This document shows positions 26,474 through 35,858 of a stretch of 64,000 nucleotides of DNA, one piece after another; the first letter of the stretch is position 1; each line of letters opens with the position of its first letter. The notes below the pieces were generated by a model. That model was not told where the DNA came from. It searched no databases and saw only the letters and a program-made list of their open reading frames with translations. A program made the translations under genes and the position numbers. The stretch comes from an uncultured Paracoccaceae bacterium (GTDB lineage Bacteria; Pseudomonadota; Alphaproteobacteria; Rhodobacterales; Rhodobacteraceae), in assembly GCA_937916485.1 (NCBI GenBank), contig CALFSV010000342.1, forward strand, positions 1 through 64,000. Reading direction: 5' to 3'.

Positions 26474-28252
26474 TCAAAAACTGGCAGCTTCCAGCGCCAT
26501 AACGGTATCCGCCCCGCTGTTGATCCGGGCCAGGTGCATGGTCGTCGCGGGTAACTGGCGCGCCATGTAGTACCGTCCGGTGGCAATCTTAGTCTCGTAA
26601 AACGCCTTGTCCGCTTTCCCCTCATCAAGGGCCGCATGGGCCGCCTTTGCCATTCGGGCCCACATCAGGCCAAAGCAGACGTGCCCCATCATGTGCATGA
26701 AATCATAGGATCCCGCCAAGGCATTGTTCGGCGTCTTCAGCCCGTTCTGCATGAAGTAGAGGCCCGCCGCCTGCAAGTCTTTCGACGCCGCTTTGAGGGG
26801 GTCGAGGAAATCGGCCTTCAGACGATCATCCCCTTCGTTCTCCTTGATGAAGGCCTTGACCATATCGAAGAACGCCATGACGTGCTTGCCGCCGTCGAGG
26901 CCTAACTTGCGGCCCACCAGGTCCAGCGCCTGAATGCCATTGGCCCCTTCGTAGATCATGGCAATCCGGGCGTCGCGGGCGAACTGGGACATGCCCCATT
27001 CCTCGATGTAGCCATGACCGCCATAGACCTGCTGCGCTGCCACCGAGTATTCAAACCCCTTATCGGTCAGAAAGCCCTTGATCACCGGGATCATTAGCGA
27101 AATCAGCCCATCGGCCTCCTTGTCGTCAAGCCTGTGGGACCGATCGATCAACTGGGCGCCCCAGAGCGTCAGGGCACGGGCGCCTTCGACAAAGCTTTTC
27201 TGGTCCATCAGGTTGCGGCGGATATCGGGGTGTACGATGATCGGGTCGGCGGATTTCTCCGGGTACTTCGCCCCCGTCACATCGCGGCCCTGCAGCCGGT
27301 CGTTGGCATAGGCCACGGCGTTCTGGTACGCGACCTCCGCCTGGGCATAGCCCTGAAGTCCGACAGCCAGCCGGGCCTCGTTCATCATGGTGAACATGGC
27401 CCGCATGCCCTTGTGCTCCTGACCCAGAAGGTAGCCCACGGCGCCGTCGTAGTTCATCACGCAGGTCGCATTGCCATGCAGCCCCATCTTTTCCTCGATG
27501 GACCCCACTGACACGCCATTGCGCGCGCCCAGCGACCCGTCTTCGTTGACCAGGAACTTTGGCACGATGAACAGGGACACACCCTTGATGCCGTCGGGCC
27601 CGCCAGGGATCTTGGCCAGGACGAGGTGGATGATGTTCTCGGACAGGTCTTGTTCCCCGCCAGAGATGAAGATCTTTTGTCCCGTCACCCGGTAGCTGCC
27701 GTCGCCCTGCGGCTCTGCCCTTGTCCGCATCAGCGCGAGGTCAGTGCCGCATTGCGGCTCGGTCAGGTTCATGGTCCCGGTCCACTCGCCAGTGATCATC
27801 CGCGGCAGGAAGCGGGCCTTCTGTTCGGCGGTGGCGTGTACATTGATCGCCGACACCGCACCGTGCGTCAGCCCGTTATAGACCTGAAACGCCATGTTGG
27901 CAGAGCTGAAGAACTCGCCCACGGCCGAATGCAAGACGTAAGGGATCCCCTGTCCACCGTATTCTGGATCACAATCAAGGCCCGGCCAGCCACCTTCGCA
28001 GACCTGTTTGTAGGCTTCCTTGAAGCCTGTTGGCGTCCGCACCACACCATTTTCCAGCCTGCAGCCTTCACGGTCGCCAACCGCGTTGAGCGGGGCGAGA
28101 ACCTGGGTGGCGATCTTGCCGGCCTCTTCCAGCACGGCGCTTGTGAAATCGCGGTCCAGGTCGCTAAAGCCGGGAATGTCCTGGGCGCTCACATCCAGCA
28201 GATCGTGCAGGATGAATTGCATGTCTTTGACGGGGGCTGTGTAGCTGGGCAT
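26474..28252 (-). CDS. Acyl-CoA dehydrogenase (long form, DmdC/FadE-like)
   Basis: FAD enzyme making trans-2-enoyl-CoA; electrons pass to ETF. 592 residues, the long form with a C-terminal extension. Motifs: [21 protein letters not shown] (in pieces [20 protein letters not shown]) near 155-175, [22 protein letters not shown] near 420-440 with the catalytic-base region, and the C-terminal [21 protein letters not shown] upstream of the ATG. It heads the beta-oxidation genes behind two MerR regulators. The family includes methylthiopropionyl-CoA dehydrogenase DmdC, so substrate range is open. Confidence 0.93.
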   Translation of the reverse strand: MPSYTAPVKDMQFILHDLLDVSAQDIPGFSDLDRDFTSAVLEEAGKIATQVLAPLNAVGDREGCRLENGVVRTPTGFKEAYKQVCEGGWPGLDCDPEYGGQGIPYVLHSAVGEFFSSANMAFQVYNGLTHGAVSAINVHATAEQKARFLPRMITGEWTGTMNLTEPQCGTDLALMRTRAEPQGDGSYRVTGQKIFISGGEQDLSENIIHLVLAKIPGGPDGIKGVSLFIVPKFLVNEDGSLGARNGVSVGSIEEKMGLHGNATCVMNYDGAVGYLLGQEHKGMRAMFTMMNEARLAVGLQGYAQAEVAYQNAVAYANDRLQGRDVTGAKYPEKSADPIIVHPDIRRNLMDQKSFVEGARALTLWGAQLIDRSHRLDDKEADGLISLMIPVIKGFLTDKGFEYSVAAQQVYGGHGYIEEWGMSQFARDARIAMIYEGANGIQALDLVGRKLGLDGGKHVMAFFDMVKAFIKENEGDDRLKADFLDPLKAASKDLQAAGLYFMQNGLKTPNNALAGSYDFMHMMGHVCFGLMWARMAKAAHAALDEGKADKAFYETKIATGRYYMARQLPATTMHLARINSGADTVMALEAASF

Positions 28253-28306
28253 TTCGGGGTCTCCCTTTGGTGGGGCGTGCGTGGGTAGTGGGGGGCTTTG
28301 TCAATG

Positions 28307-28711
28307 TCAGGTTGTGGACGTCTGCTTTTTCAGGCGTTCAAGCTCCTTGGCGCCCCAGTCGATCTGAATCTTGAGTTCGGATATCGCTTCTTCGAGTTCG
28401 GCTTTCTGGGCTTCCATCTCGGCCAGGTGGACTTGGGCCAGCTCAAAGGTCTTGGCCAACTGCGTCGTCTTCTGATCCTCCATGTCATAGAGTTCCAGCA
28501 ACTGCCGGATTTCTTCCAGACTGAAGCCGAAGCGTTTGCCCCGCAGGATCAGTTTGAGCCGGGCGCGATCGCGCTTGGTAAAGTATCGTTTCGTCCCGTC
28601 ACGTACCGGGAACAAAAGCTCTTTGGATTCGTAAAAGCGCAGGGTTCGTGGTGTGACATCGAAAGTGTCGCACATCTCGCGGATGGTCAGGTTCGTCGTC
28701 GGCGTCGTCAT
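28307..28711 (-). CDS. MerR-family regulator of beta-oxidation genes (first copy)
   Basis: 134 residues from the ATG at 28711, with AAGAGGG upstream. MerR winged helix at 6-75: LTIREMCDTFDVTPRTLRFYE (in pieces LTIREMCDTF, DVTPRTLRFYE), then the RYFTKRDRARLKLILRGKRFGFSLEEI segment and a long coiled-coil dimer helix to the C-terminus. No effector cysteines are seen, so it is not a metal sensor. It lies directly upstream of acyl-CoA dehydrogenase; a LiuR-like palindrome and a 19-bp-spaced promoter precede it. Confidence 0.9.
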   Translation of the reverse strand: MTTPTTNLTIREMCDTFDVTPRTLRFYESKELLFPVRDGTKRYFTKRDRARLKLILRGKRFGFSLEEIRQLLELYDMEDQKTTQLAKTFELAQVHLAEMEAQKAELEEAISELKIQIDWGAKELERLKKQTSTT

Positions 28712-28764
28712 GCGAATGCCCTCTTGAGCAACGGTTCGCTTTGCAGGGTGAAGCTTTCGCAGCC

Positions 28765-28796
28765 AGTATACAAGTAAAGGTGACGTTAACGTAAAC
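28765..28796 (-). promoter_or_regulatory. MerR-type promoter with LiuR-like box before the first MerR gene
   Basis: On the minus strand a -35-like TTTACG (28790-28795) and a -10-like TATACT (28765-28770) are separated by 19 bp, the stretched spacer typical of MerR-controlled promoters. The palindrome GTTTACGTTAACGTCACC (28779-28796) resembles the TTTACGT-n-ACGTAAA boxes described for LiuR-type regulators of branched-chain and fatty acid breakdown. It probably controls the regulator and the acd operon. Confidence 0.6.
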
Positions 28797-28861
28797 AAAA
28801 CGCCGCGTCATTTTTGGGGTGACGAAAGGTCAGCCTGTATCGGGGCTGGTGCCCCCAACGG

Positions 28862-29230
28862 CTAGCTCAGGGTGGTGGCTGTCTCATCACGCAGTTTGCG
28901 CAACTCTTGCATTGTCTCATCCAGTTGCCGCCGCTGTTCGGCCAGTTCGGCAAGCTGGCGGTCGGCCAGGTCTATCCAGGCGCGCATCTGCACTTGGGTG
29001 CCTTCGTGCTCGTAAATCAAAAGCCACTGGCGAATGTCTTCAAGGGCAAACCCAAAGCGGCGGCCGCGCAGGATAAGGGTCATGCGTGCCAGTTCGCGGG
29101 GGCCGTAGAACCGCGCTCTTCCGTCCCGCTCGGGGGCGAGGAGCTCGATATACTCGTAGTACCGCAATGTGCGCGGCGTTACGTCGAACCGCGCGCACAT
29201 TTCCTTGAATGACAAACGGGTGTCGGACAT
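28862..29230 (-). CDS. MerR-family regulator (second copy)
   Basis: 122 residues from the ATG at 29230, with GGAGGAG upstream. The helix-turn-helix part (LSFKEMCARFDVTPRTLRYYE, in pieces LSFKEMCARF, DVTPRTLRYYE) is clearly paralogous to the first MerR gene, sharing MC-FDVTPRTLR-YE and LILRG-RFGF-LE-IRQ. Coiled-coil C-terminus. Tandem copy next to the beta-oxidation operon; divergent from the first thioesterase. Roles of the two paralogues may differ. Confidence 0.9.
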   Translation of the reverse strand: MSDTRLSFKEMCARFDVTPRTLRYYEYIELLAPERDGRARFYGPRELARMTLILRGRRFGFALEDIRQWLLIYEHEGTQVQMRAWIDLADRQLAELAEQRRQLDETMQELRKLRDETATTLS

Positions 29231-29367
29231 ACACGTTCTCCTCCGTTTGAATCTAGTCGGGCTTTGAGTTCTGGGCAACAGCTTCGCATTGCGGCGGGCG
29301 GCTTTGGCCTTGCGAAGGACCCCCAAGAGGGGAATGGTGAGGCGACCATGAGAAGGGGCGAGGCACA

Positions 29368-29817
29368 TTGGCCGACGAGAACAAGCAAGAGGCCGAAGCA
29401 CTGCGCCAGCGTTTGGCCCAGGCGTTCGTCATAGCCCTTCCCCATAGTCGTGCCCTGGGAATGGCCATGGACAAGATCTCCGAAGGACGGGCGGTGATGT
29501 CCATGCCCTATGACCCCAAGCTGGTTGGCGATCCCGAGACGGGCGTCATTCACGGTGGGGCTGTCTCGGCGCTCATGGATACCTGTGGCGGTGCGGCTGT
29601 CATGGCCCATCCGGCCGGGCCGTTGGGGACGGCAACTCTTGATCTGCGGATCGATTATATGCGACCGGCGACACCGGGGCAGAGGATTTCGGCCCGGGCG
29701 GAATGCTACCATATGACCCGCAGTGTTGCCTTTGTCCGGGCGGTGGCGGTGGATGAGGACGATAGCAGACCAGTTGCGACCGCCACCGGCACATTCACCG
29801 TGGAATTGCCGAAATGA
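29368..29817 (+). CDS. Hotdog-fold thioesterase (PaaI-like), TTG start
   Basis: 149 residues from the TTG at 29368; no ATG or GTG is found in frame until 29461, which would remove the first helix. GGGGCGAGG lies upstream. The hotdog signature [20 protein letters not shown] (in pieces [18 protein letters not shown]) holds the catalytic aspartate, and [13 protein letters not shown] is the typical second segment. It probably hydrolyses acyl- or aryl-CoA esters. Divergent from the second MerR gene, next to the beta-oxidation operon. Confidence 0.86.
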   Translation: MADENKQEAEALRQRLAQAFVIALPHSRALGMAMDKISEGRAVMSMPYDPKLVGDPETGVIHGGAVSALMDTCGGAAVMAHPAGPLGTATLDLRIDYMRPATPGQRISARAECYHMTRSVAFVRAVAVDEDDSRPVATATGTFTVELPK

Positions 29818-29846
29818 CCGCAAACCTGGTCACATTGCGCTGCGTC

Positions 29847-29868
29847 GTAAGGTGGGTCTTGACCCACC
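29847..29868. repeat. GTAAGGTGGGT palindrome, copy 4
   Basis: GTAAGGTGGGTC-TT-GACCCACC, again with the outer TTAC of the right arm missing. It lies between the two tandem thioesterase genes, 20 bp before the second start, so in this place it would lie in the transcript leader. Confidence 0.8.
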
Positions 29869-29887
29869 CCGCCGGGAAAGAAATGAC

Positions 29888-30424
29888 ATGAAGCGTCCTG
29901 AGCCTGTCCAGGTAGTAAAGCAGCGGCGAGATGCGGCTCTTCAGGCGCTGGTCGGCGGAGTGCCCTATATTCAGTTCCTTGGCATCCGGTTTGATCGCAG
30001 GGGGGACGAGCTTACGGCAATCCTGCCGTTCGACGACAAGCTGATCGGAAATCCGATGATCCCGGCCTTGCATGGCGGCGCCACGGCGGCCTTCCTCGAG
30101 GTTGCGGCCATCATCGAACTAAGCTGGGCGATGATCTGGGACGAGATGGAGCACCGGCCTGCCGCCGTTCCCCCGGCCGGCCCCGCGTCCGAAGATGCAA
30201 AGCCCGCAAATCCGGCCCTGCCGCCTATGCGGCTTCCCAAGACCATCGACTTCACGGTCGACTATCTTCGTTCGGGCCTGCCGCGCGATGCCTATGCGCG
30301 GGCGCGGGTGAACCGGTCGGGGCGGCGCTTTGCCAGCGTTCATGTCGAGGCCTGGCAGGACAACCGCGCCCGGCTCTTTGCCCAGGCCACCGGGCATTTC
30401 CTGATGCCGGACACAGATGGCTGA
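29888..30424 (+). CDS. Hotdog-fold thioesterase (second)
   Basis: 178 residues from the ATG at 29888. The core ALHGGATAAFLEVAAIIELSW (in pieces ALHGGATAAF, LEVAAIIELS) and TIDFTVDYLRSGLPRDAYARA are of the PaaI/4HBT group; the aspartate of the first enzyme is a glutamate here. A proline/alanine-rich stretch near residues 88-110 is an unusual insertion between strands. It overlaps the MATE gene by 8 bp. Substrate unknown. Confidence 0.82.
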   Translation: MKRPEPVQVVKQRRDAALQALVGGVPYIQFLGIRFDRRGDELTAILPFDDKLIGNPMIPALHGGATAAFLEVAAIIELSWAMIWDEMEHRPAAVPPAGPASEDAKPANPALPPMRLPKTIDFTVDYLRSGLPRDAYARARVNRSGRRFASVHVEAWQDNRARLFAQATGHFLMPDTDG

Positions 30425-31730
30425 CGCGATCCTGCCGACCCACAGACGGGTCCTGGCCATTGCCCTGCCCATCGTCGTGTCGAACGCGACTGTCCCGATC
30501 CTCGGGGCGGTGGACACAGGCGTTGTTGGCCAGTTGGGCGAGGCCGCCCCCATCGGGGCGGTGGGGATCGGTGCGATCATCCTGACTGGGTTTTACTGGA
30601 TCTTTGGCTTTTTGCGCATGGGAACGACAGGGCTGGCCAGCCAGGCCCATGGGGCTGGGGATACCGCCGAGGTGTCGGCCCTGCTGAGCCGTGTCCTGCT
30701 GATCGGGTTGGGGGCGGGGGCGGCGATGATTGCCCTGCAAATGCCGCTGTTCATGCTGGGTTTCCGGGTGTCGCCGGCCAGCGCCGAGGTCGAAGGGCTG
30801 GCCCGGGCCTATATGGGGATCCGCATCTGGTCAGCCCCCGCCGCTATCGCCCTTTACGGCATAACCGGCTGGCTGATCGCCCAGGAACGCACCCGCGCTG
30901 TGCTGGTTATCCAGGTCTGGATGAACGGTCTGAACGTGATTCTGGACCTGTGGTTCGTGCTGGGGCTGGGCTGGGGTGTTCAGGGCGTGGCCTTTGCGAC
31001 CTTTCTGGCGGAATGGTCGGGCCTTCTTCTAGGCCTCTGGATGTGCCGGGTCGCCTTTCGCGGCGGGGCCTGGCGGGATGTCGAGCGCATACTGGACGCC
31101 GCGCGTTTGCGCCGGATGGCCAGTGTTAATGGCGACATCCTGATCCGGTCGGTCCTGTTGCAGGCGATTTTCGTCAGCTTCCTGTTCTTTGGGGCAGGCC
31201 TGGGCGATGTGCGTCTGGCCGCCAATCAGGTCCTGCTGCAGTTCCTGCACATCACCGCCTATGCCTTGGATGGATTTGCCTTTGCCGCCGAGGCGATCGT
31301 TGGCCAGGCCGTCGGCGCCCGCGCCCTGCCTGTGCTGCGCCGGGGGGCGGTGCTGGCAAGCCTTTGGGGGGCTGCGGCCTGTGCCGGCATGGCGCTGGCC
31401 TTTGCCCTATGGGGAGGCGCGATCATCGACCTGATGGCGACAGCCCCCGAGGTCCGCGAGGCGGCCCGCGCGTTTCTGCCCTGGATGGTGGGGGCACCCC
31501 TGGTTGGCTGTGCGGCATGGATGCTCGACGGTATCTTTATCGGGGCGACCCGCACCCGCGACATGTGCAACATGATGGTCGTCTCGGCCCTGATCTATTT
31601 TGCCATTGCCCCGTTCCTGCTGGCCGCCTTTGGCAACCATGGCCTTTGGATGGCCCTGTTGATCAGCTTCGTGACCCGGGCTGCCACCCTTGGCCTGCGC
31701 TACCCCGCCCTCGAACGCGCTGTCGCCTGA
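30417..31730 (+). CDS. MATE-family multidrug/metabolite exporter
   Basis: 437 residues with about 12 hydrophobic helices in two bundles; the first helix region holds ALPIVVSNATVPILGAVDTGVVG, the MATE pattern of a proline in helix 1 followed by D-T-x-x-x-G. Uses a sodium or proton gradient to export organic cations or other small molecules. Starts within the thioesterase gene, hence co-translated. Similar to the DinF branch. Ends at a strong double hairpin. Confidence 0.92.
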   Translation: MADAILPTHRRVLAIALPIVVSNATVPILGAVDTGVVGQLGEAAPIGAVGIGAIILTGFYWIFGFLRMGTTGLASQAHGAGDTAEVSALLSRVLLIGLGAGAAMIALQMPLFMLGFRVSPASAEVEGLARAYMGIRIWSAPAAIALYGITGWLIAQERTRAVLVIQVWMNGLNVILDLWFVLGLGWGVQGVAFATFLAEWSGLLLGLWMCRVAFRGGAWRDVERILDAARLRRMASVNGDILIRSVLLQAIFVSFLFFGAGLGDVRLAANQVLLQFLHITAYALDGFAFAAEAIVGQAVGARALPVLRRGAVLASLWGAAACAGMALAFALWGGAIIDLMATAPEVREAARAFLPWMVGAPLVGCAAWMLDGIFIGATRTRDMCNMMVVSALIYFAIAPFLLAAFGNHGLWMALLISFVTRAATLGLRYPALERAVA

Positions 31731-31742
31731 GTTGGAGAGGCA

Positions 31743-31776
31743 GGGGGGCTGTCTGCCCCCCACGGGCCTGCGGCCC
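31743..31776. terminator. Double hairpin between convergent MATE and pyrD genes
   Basis: GGGGGGC-tgtct-GCCCCCC (31743-31761) followed at once by GGGCC-tgc-GGCCC (31764-31776). Strong GC stems between two convergent genes suit a bidirectional terminator, although neither side has a long T run. Confidence 0.6.
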
Positions 31777-31783
31777 TCCCCCC

Positions 31784-31806
31784 GAGGATATTTTGGGCGA
31801 GATGAG
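31784..31806 (+). repeat. Diverged interspersed intergenic element, copy C
   Basis: GAGGATATTTTGGGCGAGAT followed by GAG resembles the GAGTATTTGGGACGAAG core at 1131 and 25954 but is more diverged. It lies just after the double hairpin and before the end of pyrD. Confidence 0.4.
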
Positions 31807-31826
31807 GGGGGGGGGCGGTTAAGGTG

Positions 31827-32879
31827 TCAGAGCCAGTCCGAGCGGCCTGTCCCGACGGCATCGGCCACTGTTGCGAAGCCATCCCTTGCCAGCAGCGCGT
31901 CGAGCCCATGGGCGATGTCGTCGACGAGGTGGAGTCCCTTGTAGGCAAGTGCTGTGTAGAGCTGCACCGCGCTGGCCCCGGCCCGGATCTTGGCATAGGC
32001 CTGTTCGGCGCTGCCGATCCCGCCGACACCGACCAGGGGGAGTGCCGTCAGCGTTGAGAGCCGTGCCAGAACCCGGGTCGATTTTTCAAAGAGCGGCTGG
32101 CCGGACAGTCCGCCGGCCTGTGTTTTGTTGGTATTGATCAGCCCATCGCGCGACAGGGTGGTGTTGGTGGCGACGATAGCGGCGATGCCCGCTGCTTTGG
32201 CGACCTCGGCCACATCCTCAAGCTCGGCCTCTGTCAGGTCGGGGGCGATCTTGAGGAAGATGGGCAAGGGGCGGGCAAGCCTTTCGTTCACATTCCGCAC
32301 ACCCTCCAGAAGGGCGCCGAGTGCGGCCTTGCCCTGAAGGTCGCGCAGCCGTTCGGTGTTGGGGGAGGAGACGTTGACGGTGGCAAAGTCCAGATGAGCC
32401 GCGCAATGGGCCAGCACCGTTGCGAAGTCTGCCGCCCGGTCCGCGCTGTCCTTGTTGGCCCCAAGGTTCAGGCCCAGGATCTGACCGGCAGGGCGGGCCG
32501 CCAGCCGCGCCCCGATCGACTCCATCCCGTCGTTGTTGAAGCCGAACCGGTTGATGACGCCCGCGTCCTCGGGCAGCCGGAACAGCCGCGGTTTGGGATT
32601 GCCGGGCTGGGCCCGAGGTGTGGCGGCGCCAACCTCTACAAAGCCAAAGCCGCTTTTGCCAAGCGCCTTCAGTGCCACGGCGTTCTTGTCAAAACCGGCC
32701 GCCAGCCCGATGGGATTGGGCAAATCAAGCCCCGCGACCCTCGTGCGTAGCCGCGCTGTGCTGACTGCGCCCGAGCGCGGGCCAAGCCCCGCGTTGAGTG
32801 CCGTCAGCGCCAGCCCATGCGCCTGTTCCGGGTCGAGCCTGCGCAGGGCGGCGAGTCCGAGGCTGGTCAGCGCCCTCAT
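31827..32879 (-). CDS. pyrD: Dihydroorotate dehydrogenase (quinone), class 2
   Basis: Membrane-associated FMN enzyme of pyrimidine synthesis. 350 residues from the ATG at 32879 ([21 protein letters not shown]); the N-terminal amphipathic helix marks the quinone-linked class. Motifs: [10 protein letters not shown] near 66, [19 protein letters not shown] near 90, the catalytic serine in NVSSPNT near 180, and [11 protein letters not shown] near 300. Start and DUF952 stop overlap by 4 bp. Confidence 0.96.
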   Translation of the reverse strand: MRALTSLGLAALRRLDPEQAHGLALTALNAGLGPRSGAVSTARLRTRVAGLDLPNPIGLAAGFDKNAVALKALGKSGFGFVEVGAATPRAQPGNPKPRLFRLPEDAGVINRFGFNNDGMESIGARLAARPAGQILGLNLGANKDSADRAADFATVLAHCAAHLDFATVNVSSPNTERLRDLQGKAALGALLEGVRNVNERLARPLPIFLKIAPDLTEAELEDVAEVAKAAGIAAIVATNTTLSRDGLINTNKTQAGGLSGQPLFEKSTRVLARLSTLTALPLVGVGGIGSAEQAYAKIRAGASAVQLYTALAYKGLHLVDDIAHGLDALLARDGFATVADAVGTGRSDWL

Positions 32880-33211
32880 GCGAGGGGCGGAAACAGGTGT
32901 GCGCCGTCCTGCAGGACCAGCACATGGTCCCAGGCCACATCGGTCAAACGCAGGTCCCGGTAGAGGTGTGGAAAGAGCGCCCCGCCGCGGGACGGTTCCC
33001 ATTTCAGGTCTGCGCCAAGTGGGCCATCGTCGACGGCCAGCAGGACGAGCCCCTCGATATCGGCGAAGTATTTTGCCGCCGTCTCAGCAACCTGGTCGGC
33101 TGTCGACAGATGGACATAACCGTCGGCCAGGTCGATGGGGGCACCTGCAGTTTGCCCCTGGGCCTGCAGATCGGCCCATTCGGACGTGAGGAGGAGTTTG
33201 TAAATCATCAT
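32876..33211 (-). CDS. DUF952 family protein
   Basis: About 111 residues. Starts at 33217, 33211 or 33208 are all possible; I use 33211 ([15 protein letters not shown]), which matches the family opening. The DUF952 core [20 protein letters not shown] (in pieces [20 protein letters not shown]) and [17 protein letters not shown] are clear. Related in fold to ADP-ribosyl-transferase-like proteins, but function is not established. Translationally coupled to pyrD. Confidence 0.88.
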   Translation of the reverse strand: MMIYKLLLTSEWADLQAQGQTAGAPIDLADGYVHLSTADQVAETAAKYFADIEGLVLLAVDDGPLGADLKWEPSRGGALFPHLYRDLRLTDVAWDHVLVLQDGAHLFPPLA

Positions 33212-33366
33212 GGTCATGTCATGCAGCGCCCCGGTAACAGGGTCAAGATGCGGTCCGTCATGAACCCGTCGCGAAGACCTGCGACCAAGTGGCTGAGATG
33301 GCTTTGACACCCGGACCATTCCAGACCAAGCTGTTACAATTCAGACCATGCAGGGTGTTTCCCGTC

Positions 33367-34926
33367 ATGACTGCACGTATTTTAGCCTCGACCTGCGTGC
33401 TTGCGCTTTGTGCCGGGGCAGCGTCTGCCGATTATTCGCTGACCATTTTACACACCAACGACTTCCACGCCCGGTTTGAGCCGATCAGCGCGTTCGATTC
33501 AGGCTGTTCGGCCGAGGATAACACGGCCGGAGAGTGCTTTGGCGGCTCTGCCCGCCTTGTCACGGCTGTTCAGGAAGCACGGGCCCGGTCCAATAACTCC
33601 ATTCTTGTGGATGGCGGCGACCAGTTCCAGGGCACCCTGTTCTACACCTACTACAAGGGCGCGATGGCGGCCGAGTTCATGAACCTGATGGGCTATGACG
33701 CCATGACGGTCGGCAACCACGAATTCGACGATGGCCCCGAGGTTCTGCGCGGCTTTGTCGATTCGGTCAGCTTTCCGATCCTTATGTCGAATGCCGATTT
33801 TGCAGGCGAAGAGATGCTTGCCGATGCAATTCAGAAATCGGTCATCATCGAACAGGGTGGTGAGCGGATCGGCCTGATCGGCCTGACGCCGGAAAACACC
33901 GCCGAATTGGCCAGCCCCGGACCCAATGTCACCTTCTCTGATCCGGTAGCTGCCGTGCAGGCACAGGTCGATGCGCTGACCGCCGAAGGTGTGAACAAGA
34001 TCATCGTCCTCAGCCACTCTGGTCTGAACGTGGACACGCGGGTTGCCGAAGGCACCACCGGCGTCGACGTCATTGTCGGCGGACATGACAACAGCCTGCT
34101 GTCCAACACCATCGAAGGCGCCAAGGGCCCCTATCCGATCATGGTCGGCGACACGGCCATCGTGCAGGCCTATGCCTACGGCAAGTTCCTGGGCGAGCTG
34201 AACGTGACCTTTGACGACAACGGCGTCATTACCGAGGCCGTGGGCGAGCCGATCATCATGGACGCCTCGGTTACCGAGGATGCCGCATCCGTCGCCCGGG
34301 TTGCCGAGCTGGCCGCGCCGCTGGACGAGATCCGCAACGAGGTCGTGGCCGAGGCTGTCGACATGATCGTCGGCGACCGGGCGGTCTGCCGCCAGATGGA
34401 ATGTTCGGGCGGGAACCTGATTGCGGACGCCATGCTTGAGCGGGTTGCAGATCAGGGCATCCAGATCGGGTTCATGAACTCGGGCGGAATTCGGGCCAAC
34501 ATCGACGCGGGCGAAGTCACCAAGGGCGAGATCCTGACGGTGCTGCCGTTCCAGAACACGCTGTCGACATTCTTTGTCAGCGGTCAGGCGATGATCGATG
34601 CGCTCGAGAACGGGGCAAGCCAGCACGAGGACGGCTCTGGCCGCTTCCCGCAGGTGGCGGGCATGACCTTTACCGTCGATCTGAGCATGGAGCCGGGTAG
34701 CCGGATCAGCGACATCATGGTTGGCGGCGCAGCCATTGACCCGGCAGCCACTTACGGCGTGGTCTCCAACAACTTTGTGCGCAACGGGGGCGACGGCTAC
34801 GCCATGTTCCGCGATGCCGAGAACGCCTATGACTTTGGCCCCGACCTGGCTGACGTGGTGATCGAGTACATGCAGGCGCAGGGGCCCTATACCCCCTACA
34901 CTGACGGCCGCATCACGATGAAGTAA
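33367..34926 (+). CDS. Periplasmic 5'-nucleotidase / 2',3'-cyclic phosphodiesterase family
   Basis: 519 residues from the ATG at 33367 (MTARILASTCVLALCAGAAS-ADY), which starts a Sec signal peptide. The N-terminal metallophosphatase domain has ILHTNDFHARFEP, VDGGDQFQGT, TVGNHEFDDG and VGGHDN metal-binding motifs; the C-terminal 5'-nucleotidase domain has NSGGIRANIDAGEVT and NNFVRNGGDGYAMF. It releases phosphate from exogenous nucleotides in the periplasm. No lipobox. Ends at a clear terminator. Confidence 0.95.
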   Translation: MTARILASTCVLALCAGAASADYSLTILHTNDFHARFEPISAFDSGCSAEDNTAGECFGGSARLVTAVQEARARSNNSILVDGGDQFQGTLFYTYYKGAMAAEFMNLMGYDAMTVGNHEFDDGPEVLRGFVDSVSFPILMSNADFAGEEMLADAIQKSVIIEQGGERIGLIGLTPENTAELASPGPNVTFSDPVAAVQAQVDALTAEGVNKIIVLSHSGLNVDTRVAEGTTGVDVIVGGHDNSLLSNTIEGAKGPYPIMVGDTAIVQAYAYGKFLGELNVTFDDNGVITEAVGEPIIMDASVTEDAASVARVAELAAPLDEIRNEVVAEAVDMIVGDRAVCRQMECSGGNLIADAMLERVADQGIQIGFMNSGGIRANIDAGEVTKGEILTVLPFQNTLSTFFVSGQAMIDALENGASQHEDGSGRFPQVAGMTFTVDLSMEPGSRISDIMVGGAAIDPAATYGVVSNNFVRNGGDGYAMFRDAENAYDFGPDLADVVIEYMQAQGPYTPYTDGRITMK

Positions 34927-34927
34927 G

Positions 34928-34976
34928 GTCGCCAAAGGCGACCGGATGGGGCGCGTCCTTCGGGGCGCGCCTTTTT
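34928..34976 (+). terminator. Rho-independent terminator after the 5'-nucleotidase gene
   Basis: First GGTCGCC-aaa-GGCGACC (34928-34944), then a GC stem with a TTCG tetraloop, GGCGCGTCC-TTCG-GGGCGCGCC (34950-34971), followed by TTTTT. The best terminator in the window. Confidence 0.9.
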
Positions 34977-35192
34977 CGTTCGGAGGGGGAGTGGGTGTCG
35001 TGTTCGGCAACATCACCTCATGACGAAGTAGGCAAACGGAGATGATGGTCCGCCCCCGAATTTGGGACAAAAGGGGACATCAGTGAACATGTGCCGTCGA
35101 GGGACACGGGTTTGAAGCGTCGATGGTCTGGCCCGCGATGCTGCGGTCCGCTAGGCTGAGATCTGGACGGTTAGGATCGAGGGGGCTGGTCG

Positions 35193-35858
35193 ATGTGTGG
35201 ACGTATGGCAATCACTCTGCCCCATGACGCGATGGCGCAGATGTTTGAGGCGGTGCCTGCCAATGACCTGCCCGATGTGCCCAACTACAACGTCTGTCCG
35301 ACGGTTCAGATCCATGTCGTCCAGTCGGACGAGGGGACCCGCCGATTGCGCCCGATGCGCTGGGGCTTTGTGCCCCAGTGGTACAAGGCGCCCAACGACG
35401 GCCCGCTTCTGATCAACGCCCGGGCCGAAACGATTGCCGAAAAGCCTGCCTTTCGCGCCGCGGCCCGCGAACGCCGCTGCCTGATCGTGGCAACGGGGTT
35501 CTACGAATGGACGGTGACCGAGGAGAAGGCCCGTCTGCCCTGGTACATCACCCGGTCGGATGGCACCCCTTTGGTCTTTGCTGGAGTCTGGCAGAACTGG
35601 GAACGCGATGGCCAGGCTTTGACGACCTGTGCCGTGGTGACGACCGGGGCCAACCAGTCCATGTCGCGCATTCACCACCGGATGCCTGTCGTGCTCGAGG
35701 CTGTCGACTGGCCACTCTGGCTGGGTGAGGCGGGCAAGGGGGCTGCCGTCCTGATGAAGGCTGCACCGGAACAGACGCTGCGCTTTCACCGCGTCGGGAC
35801 CGAGGTAAACTCGAACCGCGCCAGCGGTCCCATGCTCATCGAACCGATTGAGGGCTGA
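35193..35858 (+). CDS. SRAP-family DNA-protein crosslink/abasic-site protein (YedK/HMCES)
   Basis: 221 residues. Cysteine 2 (MCGR), which after start removal attacks abasic sites in single-stranded DNA, is present. Other active-site residues are also seen: the asparagine in INARAET near 73, the glutamate in TGFYEWT near 105, and the histidine in IHHRMPV near 160. Predicted to protect abasic sites. Upstream, GCTAGGCT (35150-35157) may be a -10 element. Confidence 0.94.
   Translation: MCGRMAITLPHDAMAQMFEAVPANDLPDVPNYNVCPTVQIHVVQSDEGTRRLRPMRWGFVPQWYKAPNDGPLLINARAETIAEKPAFRAAARERRCLIVATGFYEWTVTEEKARLPWYITRSDGTPLVFAGVWQNWERDGQALTTCAVVTTGANQSMSRIHHRMPVVLEAVDWPLWLGEAGKGAAVLMKAAPEQTLRFHRVGTEVNSNRASGPMLIEPIEG

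Noticed and set aside
33304..33340. TTGACA and TACAAT before the 5'-nucleotidase as a promoter pair; also a possible Pho box
   Set aside because: The spacer is 25 bp, too long for a standard promoter, and the Pho-box match is poor.
33499..35070. 523-codon minus-strand frame opposite the 5'-nucleotidase
   Set aside because: Antisense shadow; it crosses a clear terminator and has no recognisable domain.
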